Below the pieces are notes generated by a model. The model did not search any database, was not told the DNA's origin, and worked only from the letters and a program-made list of their open reading frames with translations. Shown piece by piece: positions 1 through 8,624 of a DNA stretch of 64,000 bases (within the stretch, counting starts at the first letter, position 1; every line of letters begins with the position of its first letter). The translations under genes were made by a program, and so were the position numbers. Origin of the DNA: Curtobacterium citreum (lineage in GTDB: Bacteria; Actinomycetota; Actinomycetes; Actinomycetales; Microbacteriaceae); contig NZ_VFMQ01000001.1 in assembly GCF_006715175.1 (NCBI RefSeq), positions 1,116,001 to 1,180,000 on the forward strand, given 5' to 3'.

Positions 1-839
1 TCGTGCAGGCGGCCAACACCCTGATGCGCGGGCAACCGGGTGCCCTGGACCTCGTCGCGCAGACCACCGAGTCCGGACCGGCACCGGGGGTGCTCGCGTG
101 CGTGCACGACGGCGACGAGGCGCAGACCGTGGCCCGCCGCATCGCCGAGACGGTCGCCGCCGGCGCGTCCTTCGGGGACTGCGCCGTGCTCTACCGCGTC
201 GGGGCGCAGGCCGCCGCACTCGAGTCGGCGCTCGGCCGCGCCGGCATCCCGTACCGCGTGCAGGGCGGCACACGGTTCTTCGACCGGCCTGAGGTCAAGC
301 TCGCCGTGCACCACATGCGCGGCGAGGCCGTCCGCCGGACCGACGACGAGCTGACCCGTCGCGTGGGGCTCGTCCTGCAGCTGAGCGGATGGACGCCGAC
401 CGCACCGGAGGGCTCCGGAGCCGTGCGCGACCAGTGGGAGGCGCTGCAGGCGATCATGACCCTGGCCGAGGAAGCGCCGGCCGGCACGACCATGCAGCAG
501 TTCACCCAGGACCTGGTCGACCGTGCCGCGACCCACCACGAGCCCGAGCTCGACGCCGTCACCCTGGCGACCCTGCACTCGTCGAAGGGCTTGGAGTGGC
601 CCCACGTCGTCGTGGTCGGCGCCGCCGAGGGGCTGCTGCCGATCTCGCACGCCACGACCGACGACGAGGTCGAGGAAGAACGTCGGCTGTTCTACGTCGG
701 TCTGACCCGTGCGCGCCGGTCCGTCACGGTGACGTGGTCCCGGCAGGGCTCCACGCGTGCCGGAGCCCGGGCGCCGAGTCGGTTCCTGGCAGCGCTCGAC
801 ACGCGCAGCGAGGGTGCGGCGCCACCGGCTGCACGCTGA
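1..839 (+). CDS. UvrD/PcrA-type ATP-dependent DNA helicase, C-terminal part (5' truncated by window edge)
   Basis: This is the C-terminal half of a superfamily 1 3'-5' DNA helicase, a motor used in DNA repair and replication. The reading frame is open from the left edge and ends at a TGA at 837-839, so the start and the Walker A region lie upstream. Visible motifs are the motif IV-like PYRVQGGTRFF, motif V ATLHSSKGLEW with nearby VVVVGAAEG, and motif VI RRLFYVGLTRAR. These are classic for UvrD/PcrA/UvrD2. The protein ends soon after motif VI, so I see no HRDC or other accessory domain. UvrD2 is likely because family members in related genomes neighbour the DUF2342 and E1-like genes found next here. 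The last 116 bp overlap the convergent gene on the other strand. Confidence 0.88.
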   Translation, partial: VQAANTLMRGQPGALDLVAQTTESGPAPGVLACVHDGDEAQTVARRIAETVAAGASFGDCAVLYRVGAQAAALESALGRAGIPYRVQGGTRFFDRPEVKLAVHHMRGEAVRRTDDELTRRVGLVLQLSGWTPTAPEGSGAVRDQWEALQAIMTLAEEAPAGTTMQQFTQDLVDRAATHHEPELDAVTLATLHSSKGLEWPHVVVVGAAEGLLPISHATTDDEVEEERRLFYVGLTRARRSVTVTWSRQGSTRAGARAPSRFLAALDTRSEGAAPPAAR

Positions 840-1587
840 CCGACAGGTCGTCCCGGTCGAACACCACCTGGTCCGCCCGGGGGTGCTGCGTCGTCGACGG
901 TAGGCGCTGCACGAGCATCCGCGTCGCCGCCGCGGCCACCGCCGCCGTGCGCCAGGGGGAGAGCGGCGCTGCCGGACGCCCCCAGACCTGTGCGGCCACG
1001 GCTGCCCAGGCCGGGTCGGCGTCGACGCGGGCGTACTCGACGCACTGCAGACACGGCCCGGTGCCGGGCACCACGAACGGCCCGAGCCGGACCCGTCCGT
1101 CGCCGACCACGAGCGCGAGGTGCGGCGTGCCCCGTCGGGTCCACGCCGCGCGGAGTGCCGGGTCGACGACGTGGTCGGCCACGACCAGGGCCAGCCGGGG
1201 CTCCGGCTCGGGGAAGGACACCGGCCCGCCGAGCGGCGCCGTGGTCCGGACGACGGTCACGCCCTCGCCGAGGAGCATCTCCGCGACGGTGTCGGCGAGC
1301 GGACCGGCGCCGTGCACCTCGACCCGGGCGAGGGGCTCCGGGAGCACGTCGACGACAGCGGGCGAGGCCGTCCCGAGCACCCGCGCCGCGACCTCGGGTC
1401 GGCAGCCGACCGTCCGGGCGAGCGCGGCCAGGGCGTCACGCGCGGTCTCGCGGCGCAGCGCGCTCAGGAACCGTTCCTCGGCCGTGGTCGGCACGGGGAC
1501 CACGGCGCGCGGCGGGTCGACCCCGAGCTGGACGGTCGCCGGGTCACGCCAGACGAACTCGAGGGTCGGGTCGATGCGGATGCCCAT
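724..1587 (-). CDS. E1/ThiF-like protein related to TOMM cyclodehydratase C-protein domains
   Basis: A 287-residue protein resembling the E1-like half of thiazole/oxazole-modified microcin (TOMM) cyclodehydratases. Visible are an N-terminal region with HTH-like spacing (about residues 40-75), a Rossmann-like core (HGAGPLADTVAEML) and Cys pairs typical of a structural zinc site (CLQC and, near the end, HPRCAC). In the TOMM family this module recognises or docks the leader peptide. No precursor peptide or YcaO gene lies nearby, so the role is unknown and it may simply be a conserved actinobacterial orphan. The ATG at 1587 is preceded by CATCGT six bases upstream, which suits a leaderless start. 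Its 3' end overlaps the convergent helicase gene by 116 bp. The family call is moderately sure; the function is not. Confidence 0.6.
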   Translation of the reverse strand: MGIRIDPTLEFVWRDPATVQLGVDPPRAVVPVPTTAEERFLSALRRETARDALAALARTVGCRPEVAARVLGTASPAVVDVLPEPLARVEVHGAGPLADTVAEMLLGEGVTVVRTTAPLGGPVSFPEPEPRLALVVADHVVDPALRAAWTRRGTPHLALVVGDGRVRLGPFVVPGTGPCLQCVEYARVDADPAWAAVAAQVWGRPAAPLSPWRTAAVAAAATRMLVQRLPSTTQHPRADQVVFDRDDLSVSVQPVAPHPRCACRALPGTDSAPGLRHAWSPAGTTSP

Positions 1588-1653
1588 GCCCCGACGATGA
1601 CGGACCCGCCACCCCGGTGGGGGCGACGGGTCCGATCTGTGGAGAAGTCGGGG

Positions 1654-3048
1654 TCAGCGGGACGGGGTATCCCCGTCGGACGTCGGGGGCTCGTCGACCC
1701 CGCCCTGCTCGTCCTCGTGCGGGCGGTCGCCCGTCGAGTCCGCCAGCAGGTCGGCGAGGGCCTTGTCGAACGCGTCGTCCTCGGCCGAGCGACCCGGGTT
1801 CCGGAGCCGGAGCACGAACGCCTCCGGGTCGTCCACGTCCTCGGAGGTCGGGACGGCGTCGAAGTGCGCCCAGAGCGCGTCGCGGTCCTCGGCGCCGAGT
1901 TCCTCGGTCACGCGCTGCCACAGCGCCGCGGCCTCGCGCAGTCGGCGGGGCCGGAGCTCCAGGCCGACGAGCGTGGCGAACGCGGACTCCGCCGGGCCAC
2001 CCGAAGCACGACGGCGGCGGACCATCTCGGCGATCGCGCCGGCGCGCGGCAGCCGGACGGTCGCGGCCGCGGTGACGGTGTCGACCCAGCCCTCGACGAG
2101 CGCGAGCATGGTCTCGAGCCGGGCAAGCGCCGCCTCCTGCTCGGGAGTGCGCGGCGGGATGAGGGCGCCGGACGCGAGCGCGTCGCGGAGCTGCTCCTGG
2201 TTCGTGGGGTCGATCTCGGACGCGAGTTCCTCGACGCGGTCGAACGGGATGTGGATGCCCCGCGCGTAGTCGGTGATCGACGTGATGATGTGCAGCCGGA
2301 GCCAGCGGGCCGACCGGAACAGCCGCGCGTGGGCGAGCTCCCGCACCGCGAGGTAGATCCGGACCTCCTCCTCGGGGACGTCCAGGCCCTCGGCGAACTC
2401 GGCCACGTTCTGCGGCAGGAGCGCGGCGACCTGCTCGTCGAGGAGCGGCACGCCGACGTCGCCACCGGACACGACCTCCTTCGAGAGCTGCCCGACGACC
2501 TGCCCGAGCTGGATCGCGAACAGGGCCCCGCCCACGCCGCGCATGGCCTTCGAGACGTCCCCGAGCATCGCCTTGAGCTGCTCGGGTGCGCGCTGCTCGA
2601 TGGCCTCGGTCAGGGCGTTCGCGATGCTCAGCGCGACCGGCTCGGCGATCTGCGCCCACACCGGGGTCGTCGCGGTCGCCCACTGCTCGCGCGTGAACGT
2701 GCTCGGCGTCGCGGTGAGCTCGGGGACCGAGGTCGCCTCGTCCAGCCACAGGGCCGCGACCTGGAACGCCTGGTCCGTCGCCTGCGCGGTGGCGGGGTCG
2801 ACGGGGTGCTGGCCGTCGCGGGCGATGGCGGTCGCCCGCTCCGCCGCGACCGTGAAGTCGATGCCGTCGCCGCCGGACTGCGCCGCGCGCTGCAGCTGGC
2901 CCATCAGGTTCGCGACGAACGCCGGGTCGTTCGGCAGCCCCGCGGCGCCCGCGAGCTGCGACGGGTCGATCTGTCCCTCTCCGGAGAGCAGCTTGCGCAG
3001 CATCTCCTGGAAGTCGTCGTCCGGCCCCGGCTGCGGTTGATCAGGCAT
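1654..3048 (-). CDS. DUF2342 / zincin-like putative hydrolase
   Basis: A 464-residue cytoplasmic protein with no signal peptide or membrane segment. It matches what I know of the actinobacterial DUF2342 family (often labelled zinc-dependent metalloprotease or putative hydrolase). The core carries RELAHARLF followed by RWLRLHI, where the family helix normally places a zincin HExxH-type motif. Here the first His position is Arg, so catalytic zinc binding is doubtful. The C-terminal 80 residues are acidic and low-complexity. A TAGCGT hexamer ends seven bases before the ATG, indicating a leaderless mRNA. It is divergent from the Lon-like protease gene. The family is fairly sure; enzymatic activity is unproven. 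Confidence 0.7.
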   Translation of the reverse strand: MPDQPQPGPDDDFQEMLRKLLSGEGQIDPSQLAGAAGLPNDPAFVANLMGQLQRAAQSGGDGIDFTVAAERATAIARDGQHPVDPATAQATDQAFQVAALWLDEATSVPELTATPSTFTREQWATATTPVWAQIAEPVALSIANALTEAIEQRAPEQLKAMLGDVSKAMRGVGGALFAIQLGQVVGQLSKEVVSGGDVGVPLLDEQVAALLPQNVAEFAEGLDVPEEEVRIYLAVRELAHARLFRSARWLRLHIITSITDYARGIHIPFDRVEELASEIDPTNQEQLRDALASGALIPPRTPEQEAALARLETMLALVEGWVDTVTAAATVRLPRAGAIAEMVRRRRASGGPAESAFATLVGLELRPRRLREAAALWQRVTEELGAEDRDALWAHFDAVPTSEDVDDPEAFVLRLRNPGRSAEDDAFDKALADLLADSTGDRPHEDEQGGVDEPPTSDGDTPSR

Positions 3049-3055
3049 GCCGACT

Positions 3056-3061
3056 ACGCTA
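3056..3061 (-). promoter_or_regulatory. -10 hexamer TAGCGT for leaderless DUF2342 gene
   Basis: TAGCGT read on the minus strand lies 7 nt before the ATG at 3048. Transcription should therefore begin at or next to the start codon. No ribosome binding site is visible between them. Confidence 0.55.
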
Positions 3062-3194
3062 ACCGCTGCTCACGGGCCCGCGCCTGGGATGCTCCCGTGG
3101 GGACGCCCGGACCGCTGCGCCCACGGCGAACAGCCCGCCAGACGACGGGCGCACAGCCCGCCAGCAGGCGGCCGCACCCTGTGGAAGGACGTCC

Positions 3195-4304
3195 GTGACC
3201 CTCTTCGCCCCCGCTCCCCGCCGTCGCTCGCGCGCCCGGACCGTCGGGTGGGCGTTCGTCATCGGGGCCGTGGTGCTCGGACTCCTCGCGAGCTTCCTGC
3301 CGAGCCCGTACCTCATCGAGGTGCCCGGCCCGGTCTACAACACCATCGGCACCCAGCGGCAGGGGAGCGGCAAGGACGCGAAGGACGTCGAGCTCATCCA
3401 GATCGACGGCGCGGAGACGTACCCGACATCCGGTGCGCTCGACATGCTCACCGTCGGCATCCAGGGCGACGCCACGAACCGTCCGTCCTGGACGAGCGTC
3501 GTCCGCGCACTGTTCTCGCGGTCCGAGGCGGTCATCCCGGCCAGCGCGATCTACCCGGAGGGCACGACCACCCAGCAGGTGAACGAGCAGGACGCGGCGG
3601 ACATGCAGTCCTCGCAGCAGTCGGCGGTCGCCGCGGCGCTCATCCACCAGGGCGAGGAGCTGCCCACGCGGCTCGAGGTCGGCTCCGTGCAGCCCGGGTC
3701 CGCGGCGGACGGCACCATCCGGAAGGGCGACGTCATCACGGCGTTCGACGGCGAGCAGCTCACCACGAACGTCGACGCCGGCACGCTGCGCGCCGCCGTG
3801 GCGAAGCACGGCACGTCCTCGCCCGCCACCGTGACGATCGAGCGGGACGGCGTGAGCCGCCAGGTCGAGGTCACCCCGCGCGACGAGCAGGGCACCGCAC
3901 TCCTCGGCGTCGGCGTGACCGAACGCTACGACTTCCCGTTCCAGGTGAAGATCGCGCTGCAGGACGTCGGCGGGCCCTCGGCCGGCATGATGTTCGCGCT
4001 CGGGATCATCGACGAGCTCACCCCCGGCAAGCTCAACGGCGGGAAGCACGTCGCCGGCACCGGCACGATCACCGCGGACGGCGAGGTCGGCGCGATCGGC
4101 GGCATCCGCCAGAAGCTCTACGGCGCGAAGGACGCGGGGGCGACGGTCTTCCTCGCACCCGCCGACAACTGCGACGAGGTCGTCGGTCACGTCCCGGCCG
4201 GGCTCGACGTCTACAAGGTCGCGACGCTCGACCAGGCCGTCACGGACCTGCAGACCATCGCCTCCGGGAAGAGCACCGACGGCCTCGCACGCTGCGGTTC
4301 CTGA
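3195..4304 (+). CDS. Membrane-anchored PDZ / Lon-like (S16) protease
   Basis: A 369-residue protein of the YlbL type: one N-terminal membrane anchor (about residues 18-36), a PDZ domain (about 155-230) and a Lon-type serine peptidase domain (about 235-350). The catalytic Ser-Lys dyad is visible as Ser262 in GGPSAGMMFAL and Lys307 in GIRQKLYGA. There is no AAA+ module, so it is an ATP-independent, extracytoplasmic-facing relative of Lon, presumably involved in envelope protein quality control. The start is GTG at 3195 with GGAAGGA upstream. It is divergent from the DUF2342 gene, with about 146 bp between starts, and is followed by a hairpin terminator at 4358-4390. Confidence 0.88.
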   Translation: MTLFAPAPRRRSRARTVGWAFVIGAVVLGLLASFLPSPYLIEVPGPVYNTIGTQRQGSGKDAKDVELIQIDGAETYPTSGALDMLTVGIQGDATNRPSWTSVVRALFSRSEAVIPASAIYPEGTTTQQVNEQDAADMQSSQQSAVAAALIHQGEELPTRLEVGSVQPGSAADGTIRKGDVITAFDGEQLTTNVDAGTLRAAVAKHGTSSPATVTIERDGVSRQVEVTPRDEQGTALLGVGVTERYDFPFQVKIALQDVGGPSAGMMFALGIIDELTPGKLNGGKHVAGTGTITADGEVGAIGGIRQKLYGAKDAGATVFLAPADNCDEVVGHVPAGLDVYKVATLDQAVTDLQTIASGKSTDGLARCGS

Positions 4305-4357
4305 CGGCACGGTCCCGACCCGGCCGCGCACGCCGCGACGTGCGCGCACGTCGCGAT

Positions 4358-4390
4358 CCGTGCCTCCAGGCCGTCTGCCGGGAGGCACGG
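4358..4390. terminator. Hairpin terminator of the GGAGGCACG family
   Basis: Perfect 10-bp inverted repeat CCGTGCCTCC / GGAGGCACGG with a 13-nt loop, 54 bp after the Lon-like gene. It belongs to a terminator family seen at least seven times in the window. Confidence 0.7.
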
Positions 4391-4415
4391 ACCACCTTCC
4401 TGAGTTCCCGTACAG

Positions 4416-4443
4416 TTTCACTGTCGGTGGCGACCAATAGGAT
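4416..4443 (+). promoter_or_regulatory. Candidate promoter of the UPF0182 gene
   Basis: A -35-like TTTCAC (4416-4421) and a -10 TAGGAT (4438-4443) are separated by 16 bp. This implies a leader of roughly 55 nt before the GTG start, in contrast with the many leaderless genes in this window. Confidence 0.5.
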
Positions 4444-4503
4444 CGACGCACTGACGGCCCGCCGCGCCGGGCCCGCCGGTCCGACACGTCAGGAGCACAT
4501 CAA

Positions 4504-7500
4504 GTGACGACAACCTCGTCCACCTCGGGACCCTCTTCCTCCGGGCGGCGTTCGCCGCGGGTCCCGATCGTGGTCACGATCATCGTGCTGGCCGCACTGG
4601 TGATCGGCTTCTTCATCTTCGCCAGCCTGTACACCGACTACGCGTGGTTCTCCCAACTCGGGTTCCAGCAGGTCCTCACCACCCGGTGGATCGCAGGCAC
4701 CTCGATGTTCGTCGCCGGCTTCCTGGGGATGGCCGCGCCGGTGTACGTGAGCATCGCGCTCGCGTTCCGGTTCCGGCCGGTCTACGCCAAGCTCAACTCG
4801 CAGCTCGACCGCTACCAGCAGGTCATCGAGCCGCTGCGCCGTGCGGTCATGATCGGCATCCCGGCGGTCCTCGGCGTCTTCGCCGGGCTCTCCACGGCCG
4901 GCCGCTGGAGCATGGTGCTCGAGTACTTCAACCGGACGTCGTTCGGCAAGACCGATCCCCAGTTCGGCCTGGACATCGGCTTCTACGTGTTCGAGCTGCC
5001 GTTCTGGCGCGCGATCGTGGCGTACTCGTCGGCGGTCGTGCTCATCGCCGGGATCGCGGCGCTCGCCGCGTGCTACCTGTACGGCGCACTCCGGTTCGGC
5101 GGGCGCGAGGTCCGCATCTCCCGCGCCGCGCGCATCCAGCTCGCGGTGACCGCGGCCGTCTACGTGGCCCTGCAGGGCGTCAGCCTGTGGCTCGACCAGT
5201 ACGCGGCCCTGACCAAGGACAACCCGCTCATCACGGGTGCGCAGTACACCGACGTCAACGCCGTCATCCCCGGTCGCGAGATCATGGCGGGCATCGCCGG
5301 GATCGTCGCGGTCCTGTTCGTCGTCACGGCCGTCATCGGCCGCTGGCGCATCTCGATCGTCGGCACCGGGCTGCTGCTCGTCGCGGCGATCGTCATCGGC
5401 GGCATCTACCCGTGGGTGGTCCAGCGGCTGCAGGTGAAGCCCTCGGAGCGCACCTACGAGTCGGCGTACATCGAGCGGAACATCAAGGCCACGCGGGACG
5501 CCTACGACGTCGCCGACGTGCAGGAGCAGAACTACGACGCGACGACCGAGGCGAGCTCGGGCGCCCTCGCGCAGGACGCCCAGACGACGGCGAACATCCG
5601 TCTCATCGACCCGAAGATCGTGTCGGACACCTTCAGCCAGCTGCAGCAGTACCGGCAGTACTACCAGTTCCCGAAGGAGCTGGACGTCGACCGGTACGAC
5701 GTCAAGGGCCAGACCGAGGACACCGTGATCGCGGTGCGCGACATCGACCTCGACGGCCTCAGCGCTCAGGCGAACACGCAGTACAACCGGACCTTCGTCT
5801 ACACGCACGGCTTCGGCGTGACCGCGGCCTACGGCAACCAGCGCGCGAGCGACGGCAAGCCGGTGTTCCTCGAGTCGGGCATCCCGTCGAGCGGCGCGCT
5901 CGGCGACTACCAGGAGCGCGTGTACTTCGGCGAGACCTCGCCGCCGTACTCGATCGTCGGCGGGCCCGAGGGCTCGAAGAACATCGAGCTCGACTACCCG
6001 TCCGGCTCGGACGACGACAACGGCGGCAACGCGACCACCACCTACCAGGGCAACGGCGGTCCGAGCCTCGGCAACTTCTTCAACCGGCTCGTCTACGCGG
6101 CGAAGTTCCAGTCGGAGCAGATCCTGCTGTCGAACGCGGTCAACAAGGACTCGCAGATCCTGTACGACCGCGACCCGATCCAGCGCGTCCAGAAGGTCGC
6201 ACCGTACCTGACGCTCGACAGTGACGCCTACCCGGCGGTCGTCGACCACCGCATCCAGTGGGTCGTCGACGGGTACACCACGAGCAACGCCTACCCGTAC
6301 TCGCAGAGCCAGAGCCTGTCGGACAGCATCAACGGCACGGAGTCGTCGACGTTCCGCACCGACCAGGTGAACTACATCCGGAACTCGGTGAAGGCCACGG
6401 TCGACGCCTACACGGGCAAGGTCACGCTCTACGCCTGGGACACGCAGGACCCGGTGCTCAAGACCTGGCAGAAGATCTTCCCGACGTCGATGCAGCCGGT
6501 GTCGGAGATGAGCGCCGAACTGCTCGACCACGTGCGGTACCCGACGGACCTGTTCAAGGTCCAGCGGTCGATCCTCGGCACGTACCACGTGACGAACGCG
6601 AACTCGTTCTACTCGGGTGACGACGCGTGGAACACCCCGCAGGAACCGACCTCGGGCACGAACGATGCCGACACCGCGGACGCGCAGACGACGACGAACG
6701 CGCTCGGGACGCAGACGACCGCGAACCGGTCCAACCTGCAGGACCCGTACTACCTGACCATGAAGGTGCCGGGGCAGGACACCGCGTACTCGCTCTACAC
6801 GACGTACATCCCGCAGCAGTCGGCCGGAGCGAACAACCGCAACGTGCTGACCGGGTACCTGGCGGTGGACTCGGATGCCGGTGGTGCCGGCAAGGGCGAG
6901 AAGGCCAGGAACTACGGCAAGCTCACGCTCCTGACGATGCCGAAGACCGACAACATCCCGGGTCCGGCGCAGGTGCAGAACCTGTTCAACGGTGACACCA
7001 CCGTGTCGCAGGAGCTGAACATCCTGAAGCGGGGCAACTCGACGGTGAAGCAGGGCAACCTGCTGACCCTGCCGGTCGGCGGCGGGTTCCTCTACGTGCA
7101 GCCCGTCTACGTCCAGTCGACGTCGAGCGGTTCGTACCCGCTGCTGCAGAAGGTCCTGGTGGCCTTCGGCGACAAGATCGCCTTCGAGGACACCCTCGAC
7201 GAGGCGCTCAACAGCCTGTTCGGCGGCAACTCGGGTGCCACGGCCGGAGACCAGGGCGCCGCGAACGGATCCGGGTCGGGCGACAGCGGCTCGGGCGACA
7301 CCGGCTCCGGGAACTCCGGGTCGAGCGGCTCCGGGTCGACCGACACGGGTTCGGGCTCGTCCGGTTCGACCGGGGGCTCCAGCTCCGGGAGTGCGACCGA
7401 CAACGCCGCGCTGCAGCAGGCCCTCGCCGACGCGAAGTCCGCACTGCAGGACCGCCAGGACGCCTACGCGAAGAACGACCTGGTCGCTGCGGCAGAGGCC

Positions 7501-7557
7501 GACCAGCGCCTGCAGGAGGCCATCCAGGCGGCGACCGAGGCCGAGGGCGGGAACTGA
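4504..7557 (+). CDS. UPF0182 family large membrane protein
   Basis: A 1017-residue integral membrane protein of the UPF0182 (COG1615) family, common in actinobacteria and of unknown function. Seven or so hydrophobic segments fill the first 310 residues. A large soluble, probably extracytoplasmic, domain follows (about 320-890). After that comes a Gly/Ser/Thr/Asp repeat linker (about 905-965) and a charged alpha-helical tail rich in Ala, Gln and Asp. The start is GTG at 4504 with AGGAG at 4491-4495. It sits alone between two terminators, so it is likely a monocistronic unit. The low-complexity linker resembles a wall-spanning spacer, which is inference. Confidence 0.9.
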   Translation: MTTTSSTSGPSSSGRRSPRVPIVVTIIVLAALVIGFFIFASLYTDYAWFSQLGFQQVLTTRWIAGTSMFVAGFLGMAAPVYVSIALAFRFRPVYAKLNSQLDRYQQVIEPLRRAVMIGIPAVLGVFAGLSTAGRWSMVLEYFNRTSFGKTDPQFGLDIGFYVFELPFWRAIVAYSSAVVLIAGIAALAACYLYGALRFGGREVRISRAARIQLAVTAAVYVALQGVSLWLDQYAALTKDNPLITGAQYTDVNAVIPGREIMAGIAGIVAVLFVVTAVIGRWRISIVGTGLLLVAAIVIGGIYPWVVQRLQVKPSERTYESAYIERNIKATRDAYDVADVQEQNYDATTEASSGALAQDAQTTANIRLIDPKIVSDTFSQLQQYRQYYQFPKELDVDRYDVKGQTEDTVIAVRDIDLDGLSAQANTQYNRTFVYTHGFGVTAAYGNQRASDGKPVFLESGIPSSGALGDYQERVYFGETSPPYSIVGGPEGSKNIELDYPSGSDDDNGGNATTTYQGNGGPSLGNFFNRLVYAAKFQSEQILLSNAVNKDSQILYDRDPIQRVQKVAPYLTLDSDAYPAVVDHRIQWVVDGYTTSNAYPYSQSQSLSDSINGTESSTFRTDQVNYIRNSVKATVDAYTGKVTLYAWDTQDPVLKTWQKIFPTSMQPVSEMSAELLDHVRYPTDLFKVQRSILGTYHVTNANSFYSGDDAWNTPQEPTSGTNDADTADAQTTTNALGTQTTANRSNLQDPYYLTMKVPGQDTAYSLYTTYIPQQSAGANNRNVLTGYLAVDSDAGGAGKGEKARNYGKLTLLTMPKTDNIPGPAQVQNLFNGDTTVSQELNILKRGNSTVKQGNLLTLPVGGGFLYVQPVYVQSTSSGSYPLLQKVLVAFGDKIAFEDTLDEALNSLFGGNSGATAGDQGAANGSGSGDSGSGDTGSGNSGSSGSGSTDTGSGSSGSTGGSSSGSATDNAALQQALADAKSALQDRQDAYAKNDLVAAAEADQRLQEAIQAATEAEGGN

Positions 7558-7561
7558 CACG

Positions 7562-7596
7562 CCGTGGCGGGGCACTCGATTTGTGCCCCGCCACGG
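7562..7596 (+). terminator. Rho-independent-like terminator after UPF0182 gene
   Basis: Perfect 14-bp stem CCGTGGCGGGGCAC / GTGCCCCGCCACGG with a 7-nt loop, starting 5 bp after the stop codon. There is no clear U tract, as is usual for high-GC actinobacteria. Confidence 0.75.
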
Positions 7597-7620
7597 GCGT
7601 GTGTAGGCTGTTCAACGTGC

Positions 7621-7697
7621 CGCGGGGTGGAGCAGTTCGGTAGCTCGCTGGGCTCATAACCCAGAGGTCGTAGGTTCAAATCCTGCCCCCGCAACCA
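7621..7697 (+). tRNA. Initiator tRNA-fMet (CAT)
   Basis: A 77-nt cloverleaf with anticodon CAT and an encoded 3' CCA. Two initiator hallmarks are visible: the unpaired C1:A72 at the top of the acceptor stem (CGCGGGG against CCCCGCA) and three G:C pairs at the base of the anticodon stem (CTGGG / CCCAG). The T arm contains GTTCAAATC. It is transcribed alone, with terminators before (7562-7596) and after (7707-7740). Confidence 0.97.
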
Positions 7698-7706
7698 AGC
7701 GTCACA

Positions 7707-7740
7707 CGAAGGCCCCGGTCCAGTCGGACCGGGGCCTTCG
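7707..7740 (+). terminator. Terminator of tRNA-fMet
   Basis: Perfect 15-bp stem CGAAGGCCCCGGTCC with its inverse around an AGTC tetraloop, 9 nt beyond the tRNA CCA end. Confidence 0.85.
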
Positions 7741-7773
7741 CCGTTCCCAGTGTCCGCCGACGCCTTCCGTCGC

Positions 7774-7779
7774 TACGCT
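7774..7779 (+). promoter_or_regulatory. -10 hexamer TACGCT for leaderless nitrilase gene
   Basis: TACGCT ends 6 nt before the ATG at 7786. No ribosome binding site fits between, so a leaderless transcript is expected, and this fixes the start choice. Confidence 0.6.
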
Positions 7780-7785
7780 CGGCGG

Positions 7786-8598
7786 ATGAGCACCCTGACG
7801 ATCGCCGCCGCTCAGTTCGCGCCGGTCGACGACCCGACCGCCAACCTCGAGACCGTCCGTCGCGCAGCCGTCGACGCCGCTCGGCGCGGAGCGGACCTGC
7901 TCGTGACCCCGGAGTACACCTCGTACTTCACCGCGGACATCGACGACCGGTTCGTCGCCGCGGCGGAGCCCCTCGACGGGCCGTTCGTCACGGGGCTGGC
8001 CGACCTCGCGCGGGAGACCGGGATCGCGATCGTCGCCGGCGTCGCGGAGGTGGGCGAGGGGGAGCGGTTCCGCAACACCCTCGTCGCCGTGCTGCCCGAC
8101 GGGTCGATCGGCGCGACGTACCGCAAGGTCCACCTGTACGACGCGTTCGGCTCCCGGGAGTCCGACCGCATCGAGTCCGGTGCGACCGACCAGCTGCCGG
8201 TCGTCACCGTCCAGGGAGTCCGGGTCGGCCTCGAGACCTGCTACGACCTGCGCTTCCCCGAGGTCACGCGTCGCCTCGCCGCGGCCGAGGGCGGTGCGGC
8301 GGACGTCGTCCTCGTCCCGGCGGAGTGGGTGCGGGGTCCGGGCAAGGAACACCACTGGCGGACGCTCCTCACCGCCCGCGCGATCGAGAACACCGTGTGG
8401 GTCGTCGGTGTCGGGCAGACGCCGCCGGTGGGCATCGGTTCGTCCGTCGTGCTCGACCCCTCGGGCGTCGCGGTCGCGGCGGCAGGGGCGACACCCGGGC
8501 TGCTCGTGGCGACCGTCGACACCGCCGTGACCGACTCGGTGCGCACGGTGAACCCGTCCCTGGGCCTGCGGCGGTACGACGTCGTGCCGCGCGGCTGA
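7786..8598 (+). CDS. Carbon-nitrogen hydrolase (nitrilase superfamily)
   Basis: A 270-residue cytoplasmic amidase of the nitrilase superfamily, which hydrolyses non-peptide C-N bonds. The Glu-Lys-Cys triad is visible: Glu43 in TPEYTS, Lys114 in YRKVHLYD and Cys152 in ETCYDLRFPE. Length and motif spacing are normal for the omega-amidase / NIT2-like / predicted amidohydrolase branch; the true substrate cannot be read. In-frame codons exist upstream, but ATG 7786 sits 6 nt after a TACGCT -10 box and gives the usual N-terminus ending strand one in AAAQFAP. It is convergent with the aminotransferase gene. A KAT-like aminotransferase next to an omega-amidase-like enzyme could form a glutamine transaminase / omega-amidase pair, which is inference. 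Confidence 0.9.
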   Translation: MSTLTIAAAQFAPVDDPTANLETVRRAAVDAARRGADLLVTPEYTSYFTADIDDRFVAAAEPLDGPFVTGLADLARETGIAIVAGVAEVGEGERFRNTLVAVLPDGSIGATYRKVHLYDAFGSRESDRIESGATDQLPVVTVQGVRVGLETCYDLRFPEVTRRLAAAEGGAADVVLVPAEWVRGPGKEHHWRTLLTARAIENTVWVVGVGQTPPVGIGSSVVLDPSGVAVAAAGATPGLLVATVDTAVTDSVRTVNPSLGLRRYDVVPRG

Positions 8599-8624
8599 CG
8601 TCACCGAGCGACGGCAGCTCCCGC

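Noticed and set aside
4489-7575. A 1028-residue minus-strand open frame opposite the UPF0182 gene
   Set aside because: Arg/Val-rich low-complexity translation without a recognisable domain; a shadow frame of a real gene with strong codon bias.
7558-7786. An integration site at the tRNA-fMet gene
   Set aside because: No integrase, no direct repeat of the tRNA end and no foreign genes next to it.
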